This document shows positions 51,123 through 59,356 of a stretch of 64,000 nt of DNA, piece by piece. The notes under the pieces were generated by a model that saw only the letters and a list, made by a program, of their open reading frames with translations, did not search any database and was not told where the DNA came from. The stretch is from a bacterium SCSIO 12741. GTDB lineage: Bacteria; Bacteroidota; Bacteroidia; Flavobacteriales_G; Salibacteraceae. How positions within the stretch are numbered: position 1 is the stretch's first letter; each line of letters begins with the position of its first letter. Made by a program: the position numbers and the translations under genes. The DNA is taken from the NCBI GenBank assembly GCA_024398055.1, contig CP073749.1, positions 2,728,594 through 2,792,593 on the forward strand. The letters run 5' to 3'.

Positions 51123-51866
51123 TTATAATTTTTCGTAAGTAGCCGAGCTGTGGGAAGGAATTTTAGCCGATACCTCAGGCTCTCCTTTGTAGCGAATCTT
51201 TTCGCTGCCTTCTAACCATAGGGTAAGTTTGTTGACTGCCCAAAGATCGATGTGGCTGGTCGAATTGGAGCTGATTAGAATTTCTGAAGCTTCAAGTTCG
51301 GTGGCATCAAACTTTCCAAGAGAGGCATTTTCCAACTTAAAATAGCGGCAGGAACCAGCCAAACGGGTGCTAGGTGTTCCATCGTCTATCAGTAAGGTGA
51401 GGATATCAAATTCTCCCACTAAGTCTAATTCTGGAGAGCAATCTTTGAGTTTAATGTCCAATCGGTCGGAGCGGAGTCTTCCACAGCTGGCGAGCTTCTC
51501 TGGATTGGTCATCTCAATCTTTTTCAGTTCGCCACATCCAATTTCCAGAACGACCTTATCCGAGTAATTGGTTCGAATGGCACACTTGTTTTTGTTTTCA
51601 ATTTTGAGCACGCCGTCATTCACTTCATAGTTGATGTTATCCATCAATCCTTCAAGGGCTTTCACCCTCATTTTGAAGGTTGAATCCTGGCAAAGCTGAA
51701 CCGTAAATTTGCCTTGAATGTCCAAGGCGTCAAAACTCGAAAGCGGGTAGGTCTCTTCTGCTAAGTCACCCAGTTTTCCACTGCATTTTTTGCAGCCGCC
51801 CGTAAGTAAAACAGTTCCGATCAAAAGCAAGCCGATCAAAACCGTATGTGATGTTATCTTTTTCAT
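51123..51866 (-). CDS. DUF2807 (head GIN) domain lipoprotein, copy 2
   Basis: A 247-residue lipoprotein with lipobox LTGGC (Cys25). The beta-helix begins YPLSSFDALDIQGKFTVQL and ends with AVNKLTLWLEGSEKIRYKG. It is a diverged relative of the protein at 16844-17584. The frame extends to 51917, but the ATG at 51866 overlaps the stop of the PagL-like gene as ATGA, which indicates coupled translation. The function is unknown; its tie to a lipid A deacylase suggests an outer-membrane job. Confidence 0.78.
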   Translation of the reverse strand: MKKITSHTVLIGLLLIGTVLLTGGCKKCSGKLGDLAEETYPLSSFDALDIQGKFTVQLCQDSTFKMRVKALEGLMDNINYEVNDGVLKIENKNKCAIRTNYSDKVVLEIGCGELKKIEMTNPEKLASCGRLRSDRLDIKLKDCSPELDLVGEFDILTLLIDDGTPSTRLAGSCRYFKLENASLGKFDATELEASEILISSNSTSHIDLWAVNKLTLWLEGSEKIRYKGEPEVSAKIPSHSSATYEKL

Positions 51867-52984
51867 CTTGCTAATTGATATCCAATTCCAAATTCCATGT
51901 GATCCGCTCTGGCCCAATGGGTGTGCAGAGCGGTATTGATCATAAATCGTTTTCCTACATTAAACCGGGTACCAAACCGGTGGTAAAAGGTTTCGCCAAA
52001 GTCGGTTTGTTCAAACACGTAAACACCCATGCCGAGTAAGATCGAGAACTTTCCCAAAGTTTGATGGTAGCTTACGATTGTTCCTACTTGAAGAGCTGTT
52101 TTTGATCCCGTTTCGCCGGCATTTTCAATTTGTTGTTGCAGAGCCGTGCTGTAAAAGACATCTGCTCCTACACTTAGTTTGTATTTTTTACTCCACAACC
52201 GGGCGTATTGTCCAGATAGGGTATATACTGGATAGATGTTGTTGTCGGTGCTGGAGTACGCTCTAAACCCTACCGAGGCGATAGCCGCAAATTCATTTTT
52301 CTTACTTGGCTTGATCTTCTTTCTTTCCGCCTTGGGAAGTTTGGAATAAGAAATGGGATCGTAAAAAGAGTATCGCGCACCAGCACTAATGGTAGGAACA
52401 TTCAAACCAAGATTGGGGTATTGCAAAGCCGAGTTGCTCCAGTGGTTAAAGGCACACCCCAAAGACAAAGCCAATCGACGTGCTACCACATATTCAGCCT
52501 TGAGTTTAATCGAGGCAAATAGATTGAGGTGGGAGCCAATAGCGTTGTTTTTGTGATTCTCTGCTGGATCGTATTTGTTGGTTAAGTAACCCAATCCCCA
52601 ACCCCAGCTGGTGTAGAGTTGAAACTTTTCGGATCGAACGAGCGGAAACGAAACGTAAGGATTAATGCCAATGGCATTTCCCAAAACATCATAGTTCCCC
52701 GCACCAGTAAAGAGAATGGATAGTCCTACCGTAGGGTGATTGTAGAGTTTTTCCCAATCCTGGTGACCCGAGCTGGCTTTTTCAATGTTAAGCTCAATAC
52801 CTTGGGTGTATTCCTTAGGAATGTGTTGCATTCGGGTTCGATGCGGAATCAAAAAACCAAAATGATAGGAAGCTTTGACCTGAACATTGGGTCGACTATT
52901 AGCGGGCACTTCTGCATCTTCTTGTGCGAAGCCAGATTGGCTGGTTAGAAATGCCACCAGAATGAAAATCAAATACCTTTGCAT
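51863..52984 (-). CDS. PagL-like lipid A 3-O-deacylase / acyloxyacyl hydrolase family barrel
   Basis: A 373-residue outer-membrane protein with a signal peptide (ends SGFAQ). Strands typical of the PagL family surround the catalytic block FNHWSNSALQYPNLGLN, which carries the conserved His and Ser of lipid A 3-O-deacylases. It is longer than PagL of Pseudomonas, as is usual in Bacteroidota. It would remodel lipid A in the outer membrane. The promoter is at 53003-53010; mazG is divergent. Confidence 0.8.
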   Translation of the reverse strand: MQRYLIFILVAFLTSQSGFAQEDAEVPANSRPNVQVKASYHFGFLIPHRTRMQHIPKEYTQGIELNIEKASSGHQDWEKLYNHPTVGLSILFTGAGNYDVLGNAIGINPYVSFPLVRSEKFQLYTSWGWGLGYLTNKYDPAENHKNNAIGSHLNLFASIKLKAEYVVARRLALSLGCAFNHWSNSALQYPNLGLNVPTISAGARYSFYDPISYSKLPKAERKKIKPSKKNEFAAIASVGFRAYSSTDNNIYPVYTLSGQYARLWSKKYKLSVGADVFYSTALQQQIENAGETGSKTALQVGTIVSYHQTLGKFSILLGMGVYVFEQTDFGETFYHRFGTRFNVGKRFMINTALHTHWARADHMEFGIGYQLAR

Positions 52985-53002
52985 ACAAGTTTTTCAGGAC
53001 GA

Positions 53003-53010
53003 CAAAAATA
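53003..53010 (-). promoter_or_regulatory. Bacteroidota -7 promoter element
   Basis: Minus strand TATTTTTG, 18 bases upstream of the ATG at 52984. Confidence 0.5.
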
Positions 53011-53040
53011 CCCGAAAAAAGGAATCAAAAAATACCGGAA

Positions 53041-53808
53041 ATGGATCATCGCTTAGTTGCTTTTCAACGATTATTGAACATCATGGATGACCTTAGGGAA
53101 AAATGCCCTTGGGATCAAAAGCAGACCATGGAGAGCCTGCGAAAGCTGACTATTGAAGAAACCTATGAGCTGGCCGATGCCATTTTGGAAAATGACCATG
53201 AGGAGATCAAAAAGGAAATAGGAGACATCCTGTTGCACCTGGTTTTTTACGGAAAAATTGGTTCTGAGCAACAAACCTTCGACATAGCAGATGCCATTAA
53301 TTCGGTTTGCGACAAATTGATTCACCGCCACCCTCATATCTACAGTGATGTGGAAGTGGAGGATGAAGAAGAAGTAAAGTCCAATTGGGAAAAACTCAAA
53401 TTGAAAGAGGGTAAAAAATCTGTTCTTGAAGGGGTGCCGAAGTCATTGCCAGCGATGGTCAAGGCCAATCGCATCCAGGAAAAGGCTCGTGGAGTAGGAT
53501 TTGATTGGGACAATAAAGAACAAGTTTGGGAAAAGGTTCATGAAGAGTTGGATGAACTGAAACACGAAGTGCATAACGGAGCCGATGTCGAGAAAATGGA
53601 GGATGAACTTGGGGATGTTCTTTTTTCTGTGATCAACTATGCGCGCTTTCTTAATCTGGATCCGGAAAGTGCTTTGGAGCGGACCAACAAGAAGTTCATT
53701 CAGCGGTTTCAGTTTTTAGAAGATCAAGTCAGAATGGAAGGAAAAGACCTCAAAACGATGAGCTTGGAGGAGATGGACTTTTTTTGGGAAAAGGCCAAAA
53801 AGCAGTAA
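53041..53808 (+). CDS. mazG: Nucleoside triphosphate pyrophosphohydrolase MazG
   Basis: A 255-residue protein with two MazG domains. The first has CPWDQKQTMESLRKLTIEETYE and EEIKKEIGDILLHLVFY. The second has VHEELDELKHEV and KMEDELGDVLFSVINYARFL, carrying the EExxE and ExxD metal-binding motifs. It hydrolyses NTPs to NMPs, cleaning nucleotide pools. Start and length are normal. It is followed by the lipoprotein trio. Confidence 0.95.
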   Translation: MDHRLVAFQRLLNIMDDLREKCPWDQKQTMESLRKLTIEETYELADAILENDHEEIKKEIGDILLHLVFYGKIGSEQQTFDIADAINSVCDKLIHRHPHIYSDVEVEDEEEVKSNWEKLKLKEGKKSVLEGVPKSLPAMVKANRIQEKARGVGFDWDNKEQVWEKVHEELDELKHEVHNGADVEKMEDELGDVLFSVINYARFLNLDPESALERTNKKFIQRFQFLEDQVRMEGKDLKTMSLEEMDFFWEKAKKQ

Positions 53809-53838
53809 CTTCGGGTATTAGAAGTTAATACACCATCC

Positions 53839-54300
53839 ATGACACTTCCTTTTTATACCAAATTTACCTTGGGCTTAGCCCTTTTTGTCGTCATCTTTCA
53901 ATCCTGTAAAAAAGAAGAAGAAATTATTCCAATTCCAGGAGCCACCTATGTTGGGCAAACCTATGTTTCTCATCAAATTGATGGAGCTTCCTACGATACC
54001 ACACTAACCGATACGGTCATCATCATTCCGAGAGTTGATGCCTCAAAATTTGAAGTAAAGAAGTTTATTGTAGGAATGTCTTATGCAACTCCTAATCAAC
54101 ACAAGTTTTATAGAACCCGGGAAGAAACGACTACGGTATTTGAAGATTATGATGGGCAAAAAGACTTCTATCGACTGGCCGACCGTGCCTACTATTGGGA
54201 TGTTCACTTTAGGGATGGAGATTCGCTGATCTATAGCCAGAATCAAAACCAGGAACAAAGGGAATATGTCTTTTACCGGTTTAAGGGAAAGAAGATTTGA
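53839..54300 (+). CDS. Small lipoprotein, copy 1 of a tandem trio
   Basis: A 153-residue lipoprotein (lipobox IFQSC; CKKEEE follows). The mature domain is a beta sheet beginning ATYVGQTYVSHQ and ending YVFYRFKGKKI. It shares the start Y-x-G pattern and F-x-G-K/T end with the two next genes and is similar in size, so the three are probably paralogues of a lipocalin-like fold. No known family. It lies 30 bases after mazG. Confidence 0.7.
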   Translation: MTLPFYTKFTLGLALFVVIFQSCKKEEEIIPIPGATYVGQTYVSHQIDGASYDTTLTDTVIIIPRVDASKFEVKKFIVGMSYATPNQHKFYRTREETTTVFEDYDGQKDFYRLADRAYYWDVHFRDGDSLIYSQNQNQEQREYVFYRFKGKKI

Positions 54301-54395
54301 TAGTTCTCGCTTAAGCTCGACTGACCATTATATAACTGGAATTGAACTTGCGTATTTAATGAGTAACTTGTTCTATTCCTTAATACTAACCCACG

Positions 54396-54896
54396 ATGAA
54401 GTTCCTTTCTTTAATAATATTGGTTTTAGTGACCCTTTCCTGTACCAAAAGCGTAACCACACCAGACACCTCATCCACATCCTCTTCCGTTGATACCACT
54501 CAAGTTTTTATCAATCAATGGAGTGGTAGGTATGCTGGTACCACTCGTTTGATAGCGACGGGCCTCGGTGGCTATAAAGACACCCTCGTGGCTGATACAG
54601 TTACGATTTCGGTTTTGAACAAAACGACCTGGAAATTGGAGCGCCGTCGTTGGGATCATGCCGCTTATCATGCTGGCAGTTCTCACTGGTGGGTAAAACG
54701 TAGTAGTACGATTCAAGTCAGAAAAATCCCAGATCTAAAGGCCGGAACTACTTCTTACAATTATCAAGAGGATCAAAGAGATTTGGATTTAAAACTTCTG
54801 TCCACCGATTCCATTAGTTATCATGATGAGCTGGACCCCGCCTACATGCATAACTATTCTTCAGAGACTGAATTTGTAGGGAAGAAGCTGCCATAA
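54396..54896 (+). CDS. Small lipoprotein, copy 2 of a tandem trio
   Basis: A 166-residue lipoprotein (lipobox VTLSC). A Ser/Thr-rich spacer follows, then INQWSGRYAGTTRLIATGLGG, a Trp/His-rich stretch (HAAYHAGSSHWWVKR) and the end ETEFVGKKLP. It resembles copies 1 and 3 in layout. Function unknown. Confidence 0.7.
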   Translation: MKFLSLIILVLVTLSCTKSVTTPDTSSTSSSVDTTQVFINQWSGRYAGTTRLIATGLGGYKDTLVADTVTISVLNKTTWKLERRRWDHAAYHAGSSHWWVKRSSTIQVRKIPDLKAGTTSYNYQEDQRDLDLKLLSTDSISYHDELDPAYMHNYSSETEFVGKKLP

Positions 54897-54921
54897 TCAG
54901 GAAAACGAATAAAGAGCAACC

Positions 54922-55449
54922 ATGAAACATCAACTATACATAGGTCTTTTATGTGGGATTGTCCTGTTTAGTGCCTGTAAAAAGGACATCGAAACAGAGC
55001 CAGATCCCGAACCCGTAGTATCTACTCAAATGTTGCCAGATACCTCAAGTTCTCAATATCAAATTGGACATTGGGGTGGAGTTTATGTAGGAACCTATAG
55101 ACACTATCATACGGTTTCTTATCCGGATGGTAGAACCCATGAGTGGGCCAGTTTTTCGAGACCCGATACTTTTTATTTAACAGCTGAAAAATATACGGGA
55201 GCGGAATGGTTGCCATATTATTATTGGTCACTTAAAGTGGGTGCAGATCGTCAGCATGTCTACCTTACCCAGATCAAAGACCGAACGTTAACTTATCGTG
55301 ACAAGGAGGATGATTCAGAGTATAATCATGAGCGGTTTCACCTGTTGGACAACGGTGAAAGAATCCTGTATGACCTGAAGTTTTACAGTTTCGGACAGCC
55401 CCTTCCAGAATGGGAGACAAAGCACTTTGAAGGAACGAGGATTCGCTAG
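54922..55449 (+). CDS. Small lipoprotein, copy 3 of a tandem trio
   Basis: A 175-residue lipoprotein (lipobox LFSAC; CKKDIETEPDPEP). The domain begins IGHWGGVYVGTYRHYHTVSY and ends WETKHFEGTRIR. It starts 25 bases after copy 2 and ends 4 bases from the convergent der gene. Function unknown. Confidence 0.7.
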   Translation: MKHQLYIGLLCGIVLFSACKKDIETEPDPEPVVSTQMLPDTSSSQYQIGHWGGVYVGTYRHYHTVSYPDGRTHEWASFSRPDTFYLTAEKYTGAEWLPYYYWSLKVGADRQHVYLTQIKDRTLTYRDKEDDSEYNHERFHLLDNGERILYDLKFYSFGQPLPEWETKHFEGTRIR

Positions 55450-55453
55450 AATC

Positions 55454-56761
55454 CTATTTTTTCCGAAAGTAGATTTGAATCGGTACACCGGTAAATCCGA
55501 ACTCTTCCCGAAGCTTGTTTTCCAAATAACGTTTGTAAGGATCTTTGATGTACTGCGGTAGGTTGCAGTAAAAAGCAAAACTTGGATAATAAACCGGAAG
55601 CTGGGTCACATACTTAATCTTGATGTACTTTCCTTTAATCGATGGGGGAGGGTAGGCCTCAATTAAGGGTAGGAAGAAATCGTTGAGCTTGCTCGTGGCA
55701 ATCTTCTTGGTCCTATTTTTAAATACACGCAATCCAGCATCCAGAGCTTTGTGAATACGCAGCTTATCTTTTACGGAGATAAACAAAACATCTACATCGG
55801 TAAAAGGAGCCAATTTGTTTTTGATTTCGCGTTCCAAATCCCGTGCTGAGTTGGTTTCTTTTTCAACCAAATCCCACTTGTTGAAGAGAATAACAATTCC
55901 CTTGTTGTTTTTGTAGGCCAGGTTAAGAATGTTGAGATCCTGAGCGCTGATACCCTCGACTGTGTCAATCATAACGAAACACACATCCGATTTTTCAATG
56001 GCTCGAATGGCACGCATCACCGAATAGAACTCGAGGTCTTCGTGTACCTTTTTCTTTTTACGAATTCCAGCGGTATCCACCAGGACAAATTCAAATCCGT
56101 AAGACTTGTAGTGAATGTCATTGGTGTCTCGCGTGGTACCAGCAATATCGGTAACGATGTTGCGCTCTTCCCCGATCAAGGTATTGATGAAAGAAGATTT
56201 TCCGGCATTGGGCCTTCCTACCACAGCAAATCGAGGTAGGCCGTCATTTTCGTTTTTGGTCACTGCAGCTGGAAGGTGTTTTACAACCTCATCCAACAAT
56301 TCGCCGGTTCCACTTCCATTAATAGAAGAGATACAATACACTTCACCCAATCCTAAGGAGTAGAATTCGGCAGCATCCAATCGCCGTTGGTGAGTATCCA
56401 CCTTATTCGCAATTACAAAAACCGGCTTATCCGATTGACGAAGAATATGAGCCATGTCTTCATCCAAATCGATGATACCAGCCATCACGTCAACCATAAA
56501 GAGGATTACATCCGCCTCTTCCAATGCAATTTCTACCTGCTTACGGATTTCAGCATCGAATACATCGTCAGAATCTTTGATATATCCTCCGGTATCGATC
56601 AGGTTAAAATCCCGACCATTCCAATCTGAAGTACCATAATGGCGATCCCGGGTTACTCCACTAAATTCATCCACGATGGCTTCACGACGTCCTACAAGGC
56701 GATTAAAGAAAGTGGATTTACCCACATTTGGGCGACCTACGATGGCAATAATGTTGTTCAT
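55454..56761 (-). CDS. der: Ribosome-assembly GTPase Der (EngA)
   Basis: A 435-residue protein with two tandem GTPase domains: GRPNVGKSTFFNRLVGRR with DTGGYI and NKVD in the first; GRPNAGKSSFINTLIGEE with DTAGIR and NKWD in the second. A KH-like C-terminal domain ends IQIYFRKK. It acts in 50S subunit maturation. It lies downstream of era on the same strand with a 61-base gap. Confidence 0.96.
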   Translation of the reverse strand: MNNIIAIVGRPNVGKSTFFNRLVGRREAIVDEFSGVTRDRHYGTSDWNGRDFNLIDTGGYIKDSDDVFDAEIRKQVEIALEEADVILFMVDVMAGIIDLDEDMAHILRQSDKPVFVIANKVDTHQRRLDAAEFYSLGLGEVYCISSINGSGTGELLDEVVKHLPAAVTKNENDGLPRFAVVGRPNAGKSSFINTLIGEERNIVTDIAGTTRDTNDIHYKSYGFEFVLVDTAGIRKKKKVHEDLEFYSVMRAIRAIEKSDVCFVMIDTVEGISAQDLNILNLAYKNNKGIVILFNKWDLVEKETNSARDLEREIKNKLAPFTDVDVLFISVKDKLRIHKALDAGLRVFKNRTKKIATSKLNDFFLPLIEAYPPPSIKGKYIKIKYVTQLPVYYPSFAFYCNLPQYIKDPYKRYLENKLREEFGFTGVPIQIYFRKK

Positions 56762-56822
56762 ACCCCGGTAATTTTTGGACCTGCAAAGAAAGGTAATTCC
56801 TGCCTTACAGCAGGATAAAGAT

Positions 56823-57167
56823 TTAATTCAAATAACCGAAACGTTTAAGCTGGCGTTCCTGATTCCGCCAATCCTTGTTTACCTTAATATGTAAATCCAA
56901 AAAGACCTTCTTCTGAACGAACTCTTCCATGTCTTTTCGGGCATCTGATCCGAGCTTTTTCAGGGCGCTTCCTTTGTGACCGATTAAAATTCCTTTTTGG
57001 CTTTCCCGTTCCACATAAATCTCGCTTCGGATATGTATGATGTCTTCGGCTTCCTTATACTCGGTTACTTCCACTTCACAGGAGTAAGGGATTTCCTTTT
57101 TATAGTTCAGGAAGATTTTCTCCCGGATCATTTCAGAAACGAAAAAACGCATGGGTTTATCGGTCAA
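56823..57167 (-). CDS. era: GTPase Era, C-terminal KH-domain part (split gene)
   Basis: The KH domain of Era: MRFFVSEMIREKIFLNYKKE, then ESQKGILIGHKGSALKKLG, ending RQLKRFGYLN. It binds the 3' end of 16S rRNA. It is split from the G domain by one missing base in a C7 run (plus-strand G7 at 57186-57192). With eight C the joint reads PESPPYFPKDELTDKPMRFF, the standard Era linker. The apparent start at 57167 is not biological. Confidence 0.92.
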   Translation of the reverse strand: MTDKPMRFFVSEMIREKIFLNYKKEIPYSCEVEVTEYKEAEDIIHIRSEIYVERESQKGILIGHKGSALKKLGSDARKDMEEFVQKKVFLDLHIKVNKDWRNQERQLKRFGYLN

Positions 57168-57703
57168 TTCGTCTTTGGGAAAATAGGGGGGGATTCGGGG
57201 AGGTGCCTTTTGAGACGTTTAAGCAACATTTCCACCCGCTTTCCTTTAAGTGCGGAAATGGGAATAACCTCCGCTTGAGGCAATAATTTTTCCCAATGCT
57301 CTTTAAATTCTCTGACCTTTTCGGCGTTGACCAAGTCCATTTTGTTGAGCGCAATGAGGATGGGAACGCTCGTTTTTTGGAGTCGTTCGAAGATTTTTTC
57401 GTTCTTAATCGCCTTTTCTCCGACTTCAATCACCATTAAAATGACATCCGCATCCGACAAAGATGTTTCTACAAATTGCATCATTCCTTCGTGCATTTTG
57501 TAGGCGGGATCTACAATTCCTGGAGTGTCGGAGTAGACTATCTGAAAATCCTCCCCATTGACTATTCCCTTGATCCTGTGGCGAGTAGTTTGGGCTTTTG
57601 ACGTAATAATAGATAAACGTTCACCCACTAATTGATTCATGAGGGTAGACTTCCCAGCGTTGGGATTTCCGATGAGGTTTACGAACCCCGAGCGATGCGA
57701 CAT
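57164..57703 (-). CDS. era: GTPase Era, N-terminal G-domain part (split gene)
   Basis: A 179-residue frame with Walker A LIGNPNAGKSTLMNQLVGER, the switch TTRHRIKG, DTPGIVDP, NKMD and ISALKGKRV: the complete GTPase domain of Era, needed for 30S maturation. The frame ends at TGA just past the C7 run (IFPKTN), where intact Era continues into the KH domain. The combined length is about 293 residues. The start MSHRSGFVNLIG is normal. It is divergent from the tRNA gene. Confidence 0.93.
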   Translation of the reverse strand: MSHRSGFVNLIGNPNAGKSTLMNQLVGERLSIITSKAQTTRHRIKGIVNGEDFQIVYSDTPGIVDPAYKMHEGMMQFVETSLSDADVILMVIEVGEKAIKNEKIFERLQKTSVPILIALNKMDLVNAEKVREFKEHWEKLLPQAEVIPISALKGKRVEMLLKRLKRHLPESPPIFPKTN

Positions 57704-57746
57704 AACTTTTTCTTAAAATTTGATGCTACAAAAATAAAGATTGACT

Positions 57747-57754
57747 TATATTTG
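57747..57754 (+). promoter_or_regulatory. Bacteroidota -7 promoter element of the tRNA gene
   Basis: TATATTTG, 22 bases before the tRNA 5' end. Confidence 0.6.
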
Positions 57755-57776
57755 CCGTCCCAAACGAAAAAGATAC

Positions 57777-57849
<73 letters not shown>

Positions 57850-57856
57850 CTAAAGA

Positions 57857-57886
57857 AAAGCCTCTGAGAAATCAGGGGCTTTTTTT
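57857..57886 (+). terminator. Intrinsic terminator after tRNA-Met
   Basis: AAGCCTCTGA-GAAA-TCAGGGGCTT with one G-T pair, followed by T7. Confidence 0.85.
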
Positions 57887-58002
57887 ATGCTTCTTTTCGA
57901 CCTTGCACAAGGACTCATTCACAACTTCAGAGAATTTCAAGAATAAACACCCCAATTTTCCCTAACATTGTTTCTCAAAGTACTTTTTAAACGTATCTGA
58001 CC

Positions 58003-58641
58003 ATGGCAAGCGAACAAGAACACTTGGAGGCCCTGCACGATATCCGGGAAATGATGGAGAAATCAACCAAGTTCATTTCCCTGCACGGTCTGTCTGGCGT
58101 ATTTATTGGAATATTGGCCTTAGTTGGGGCCGGAGTAGCCTACTGGTTTCTCCTGAACGATCCTTCCCGCGATTATTTCAATTCTCCTTACAACGTCAAA
58201 GGTCCATTGACCTACCACACCATTGGTTTTATTCTGGCTGATGCTGTAGTGGTTTTAGTCGGGGCTCTACTGATTTCCTTCTTTTACACGGCACGTAAAG
58301 CCAAAAAGACAGGGCAGAGTCTATTCGATAAGGCGGCATTGCAAGTTTTTTACAACATGATCATTCCATTGGGCACTGGCGGAATTCTGTGCCTGATTTT
58401 GCTGTTTAAGGGAATGATTTTTATGCTGGCTCCTTTAACCCTTATCTTCTATGGAGTGGCGCTGGTAGGTGCCAGTAGCCATACGGTTAAGGAAATTCGA
58501 TTCCTTGGAATTTGTGAAATCATCATGGGACTATTGGCTATAATCATTGCCGGAGAAGGTCTTTTGTTCTGGGCTTTAGGCTTTGGTGTTTTACACATTA
58601 TTTATGGCATTGTGATGCATCGCAAGTACGATCGGCAGTAG
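58003..58641 (+). CDS. Multi-pass membrane protein paired with a winged-helix regulator
   Basis: A 212-residue inner-membrane protein: soluble helical N terminus (EQEHLEALHDIREMMEKSTKF), then about six hydrophobic segments (VFIGILALVGAGVAYWFLL and others), ending MHRKYDRQ. No transporter motif. It is directly followed (1-base gap) by a DNA-binding winged-helix gene; such pairs are common in Bacteroidota. Possibly a membrane sensor whose partner regulates transcription, but that is inference. Confidence 0.78.
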   Translation: MASEQEHLEALHDIREMMEKSTKFISLHGLSGVFIGILALVGAGVAYWFLLNDPSRDYFNSPYNVKGPLTYHTIGFILADAVVVLVGALLISFFYTARKAKKTGQSLFDKAALQVFYNMIIPLGTGGILCLILLFKGMIFMLAPLTLIFYGVALVGASSHTVKEIRFLGICEIIMGLLAIIIAGEGLLFWALGFGVLHIIYGIVMHRKYDRQ

Positions 58642-58642
58642 C

Positions 58643-58945
58643 ATGAAGAGTATCATCAATAACCTGGATAAGACTTTTGAAAGTCGGGTTCGCTTAGGAA
58701 TCATGTCCATTCTTATGGTCAACGATTGGGTGGATTTTGGGCATCTCAAAGAAATGCTCCAGGTTACGGATGGAAATTTGGCCAGTCATATTTCGGGTTT
58801 AGAGAAACTGGAATACATCGAAATTCGCAAGCAGTTTATTGGCAAAAGACCCAATACGTCCTTTCGGGTAACACCAGCTGGGAAAAAGGCCTTTCAAAAC
58901 CACCTGGCTGCCTTAGAAGCTTTACTTAAGGGAAAAGCAGAATAG
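58643..58945 (+). CDS. Winged-helix transcriptional regulator
   Basis: A 100-residue DNA-binding protein of the ArsR/PadR-like HTH_34 type: FESRVRLGIMSILMVNDWVDF, the recognition region LKEMLQVTDGNLASHISGLEKLEYIE, then the wing FIGKRPNTSFRVTPAGKKAF. The lack of a sensor domain suggests its activity is set by the membrane partner encoded just upstream. Confidence 0.85.
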   Translation: MKSIINNLDKTFESRVRLGIMSILMVNDWVDFGHLKEMLQVTDGNLASHISGLEKLEYIEIRKQFIGKRPNTSFRVTPAGKKAFQNHLAALEALLKGKAE

Positions 58946-59042
58946 CTTTTCCATAAATAGGGCATTTTACCTATTGACCCAGGTTCTTTACCTCGCTAAT
59001 ATTGAACCAACAATGACCGCTAGGTCCCTAAATCATTTTACC

Positions 59043-59234
59043 ATGAAAAAATTAGCATTAGCTTTTAGTGCTTTTGTTCTGTTGAGCATGACCTCTTGTA
59101 TCAAAGAACACACTTGCAGATGTACCGACTCGAACGGCGATACCGAAGACATTACCATTACCTCAGCCAAAGCCGCCGCCAAAACCAGCTGTGAAGCTTA
59201 CAACACATCTTCCCAGTCCTGCGCACTGCAGTAA
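59043..59234 (+). CDS. Small Cys-rich lipoprotein
   Basis: A 63-residue protein with lipobox SMTSC (Cys19), then EHTCRCTDSNGDTEDI and ASCEAY-like spacing ending SSQSCALQ. Four Cys beyond the lipid-anchored one could form two disulfides. Similar small proteins occur in Bacteroidota without known function. The upstream extension to 58974 is rejected as it precedes the signal peptide. A strong terminator follows. Confidence 0.75.
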   Translation: MKKLALAFSAFVLLSMTSCIKEHTCRCTDSNGDTEDITITSAKAAAKTSCEAYNTSSQSCALQ

Positions 59235-59265
59235 CGAGAACTAAATAAACGGTAACAAGGAGAGG

Positions 59266-59320
59266 TTCCCGCCTTCAGTTTTTCCAAGACCCCGGAAATT
59301 CAGGAGGTGGGAATTTTTTT
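59266..59320 (+). terminator. Intrinsic terminator after the small lipoprotein
   Basis: TTCCCGCCT pairs with AGGTGGGAA over a 30-base loop that contains a second stem (TTTCC/GGAAA), followed by T7. Confidence 0.7.
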
Positions 59321-59356
59321 CTCAATCCTTCTTTTAGGCGTAAGTTTGAATCCGCA

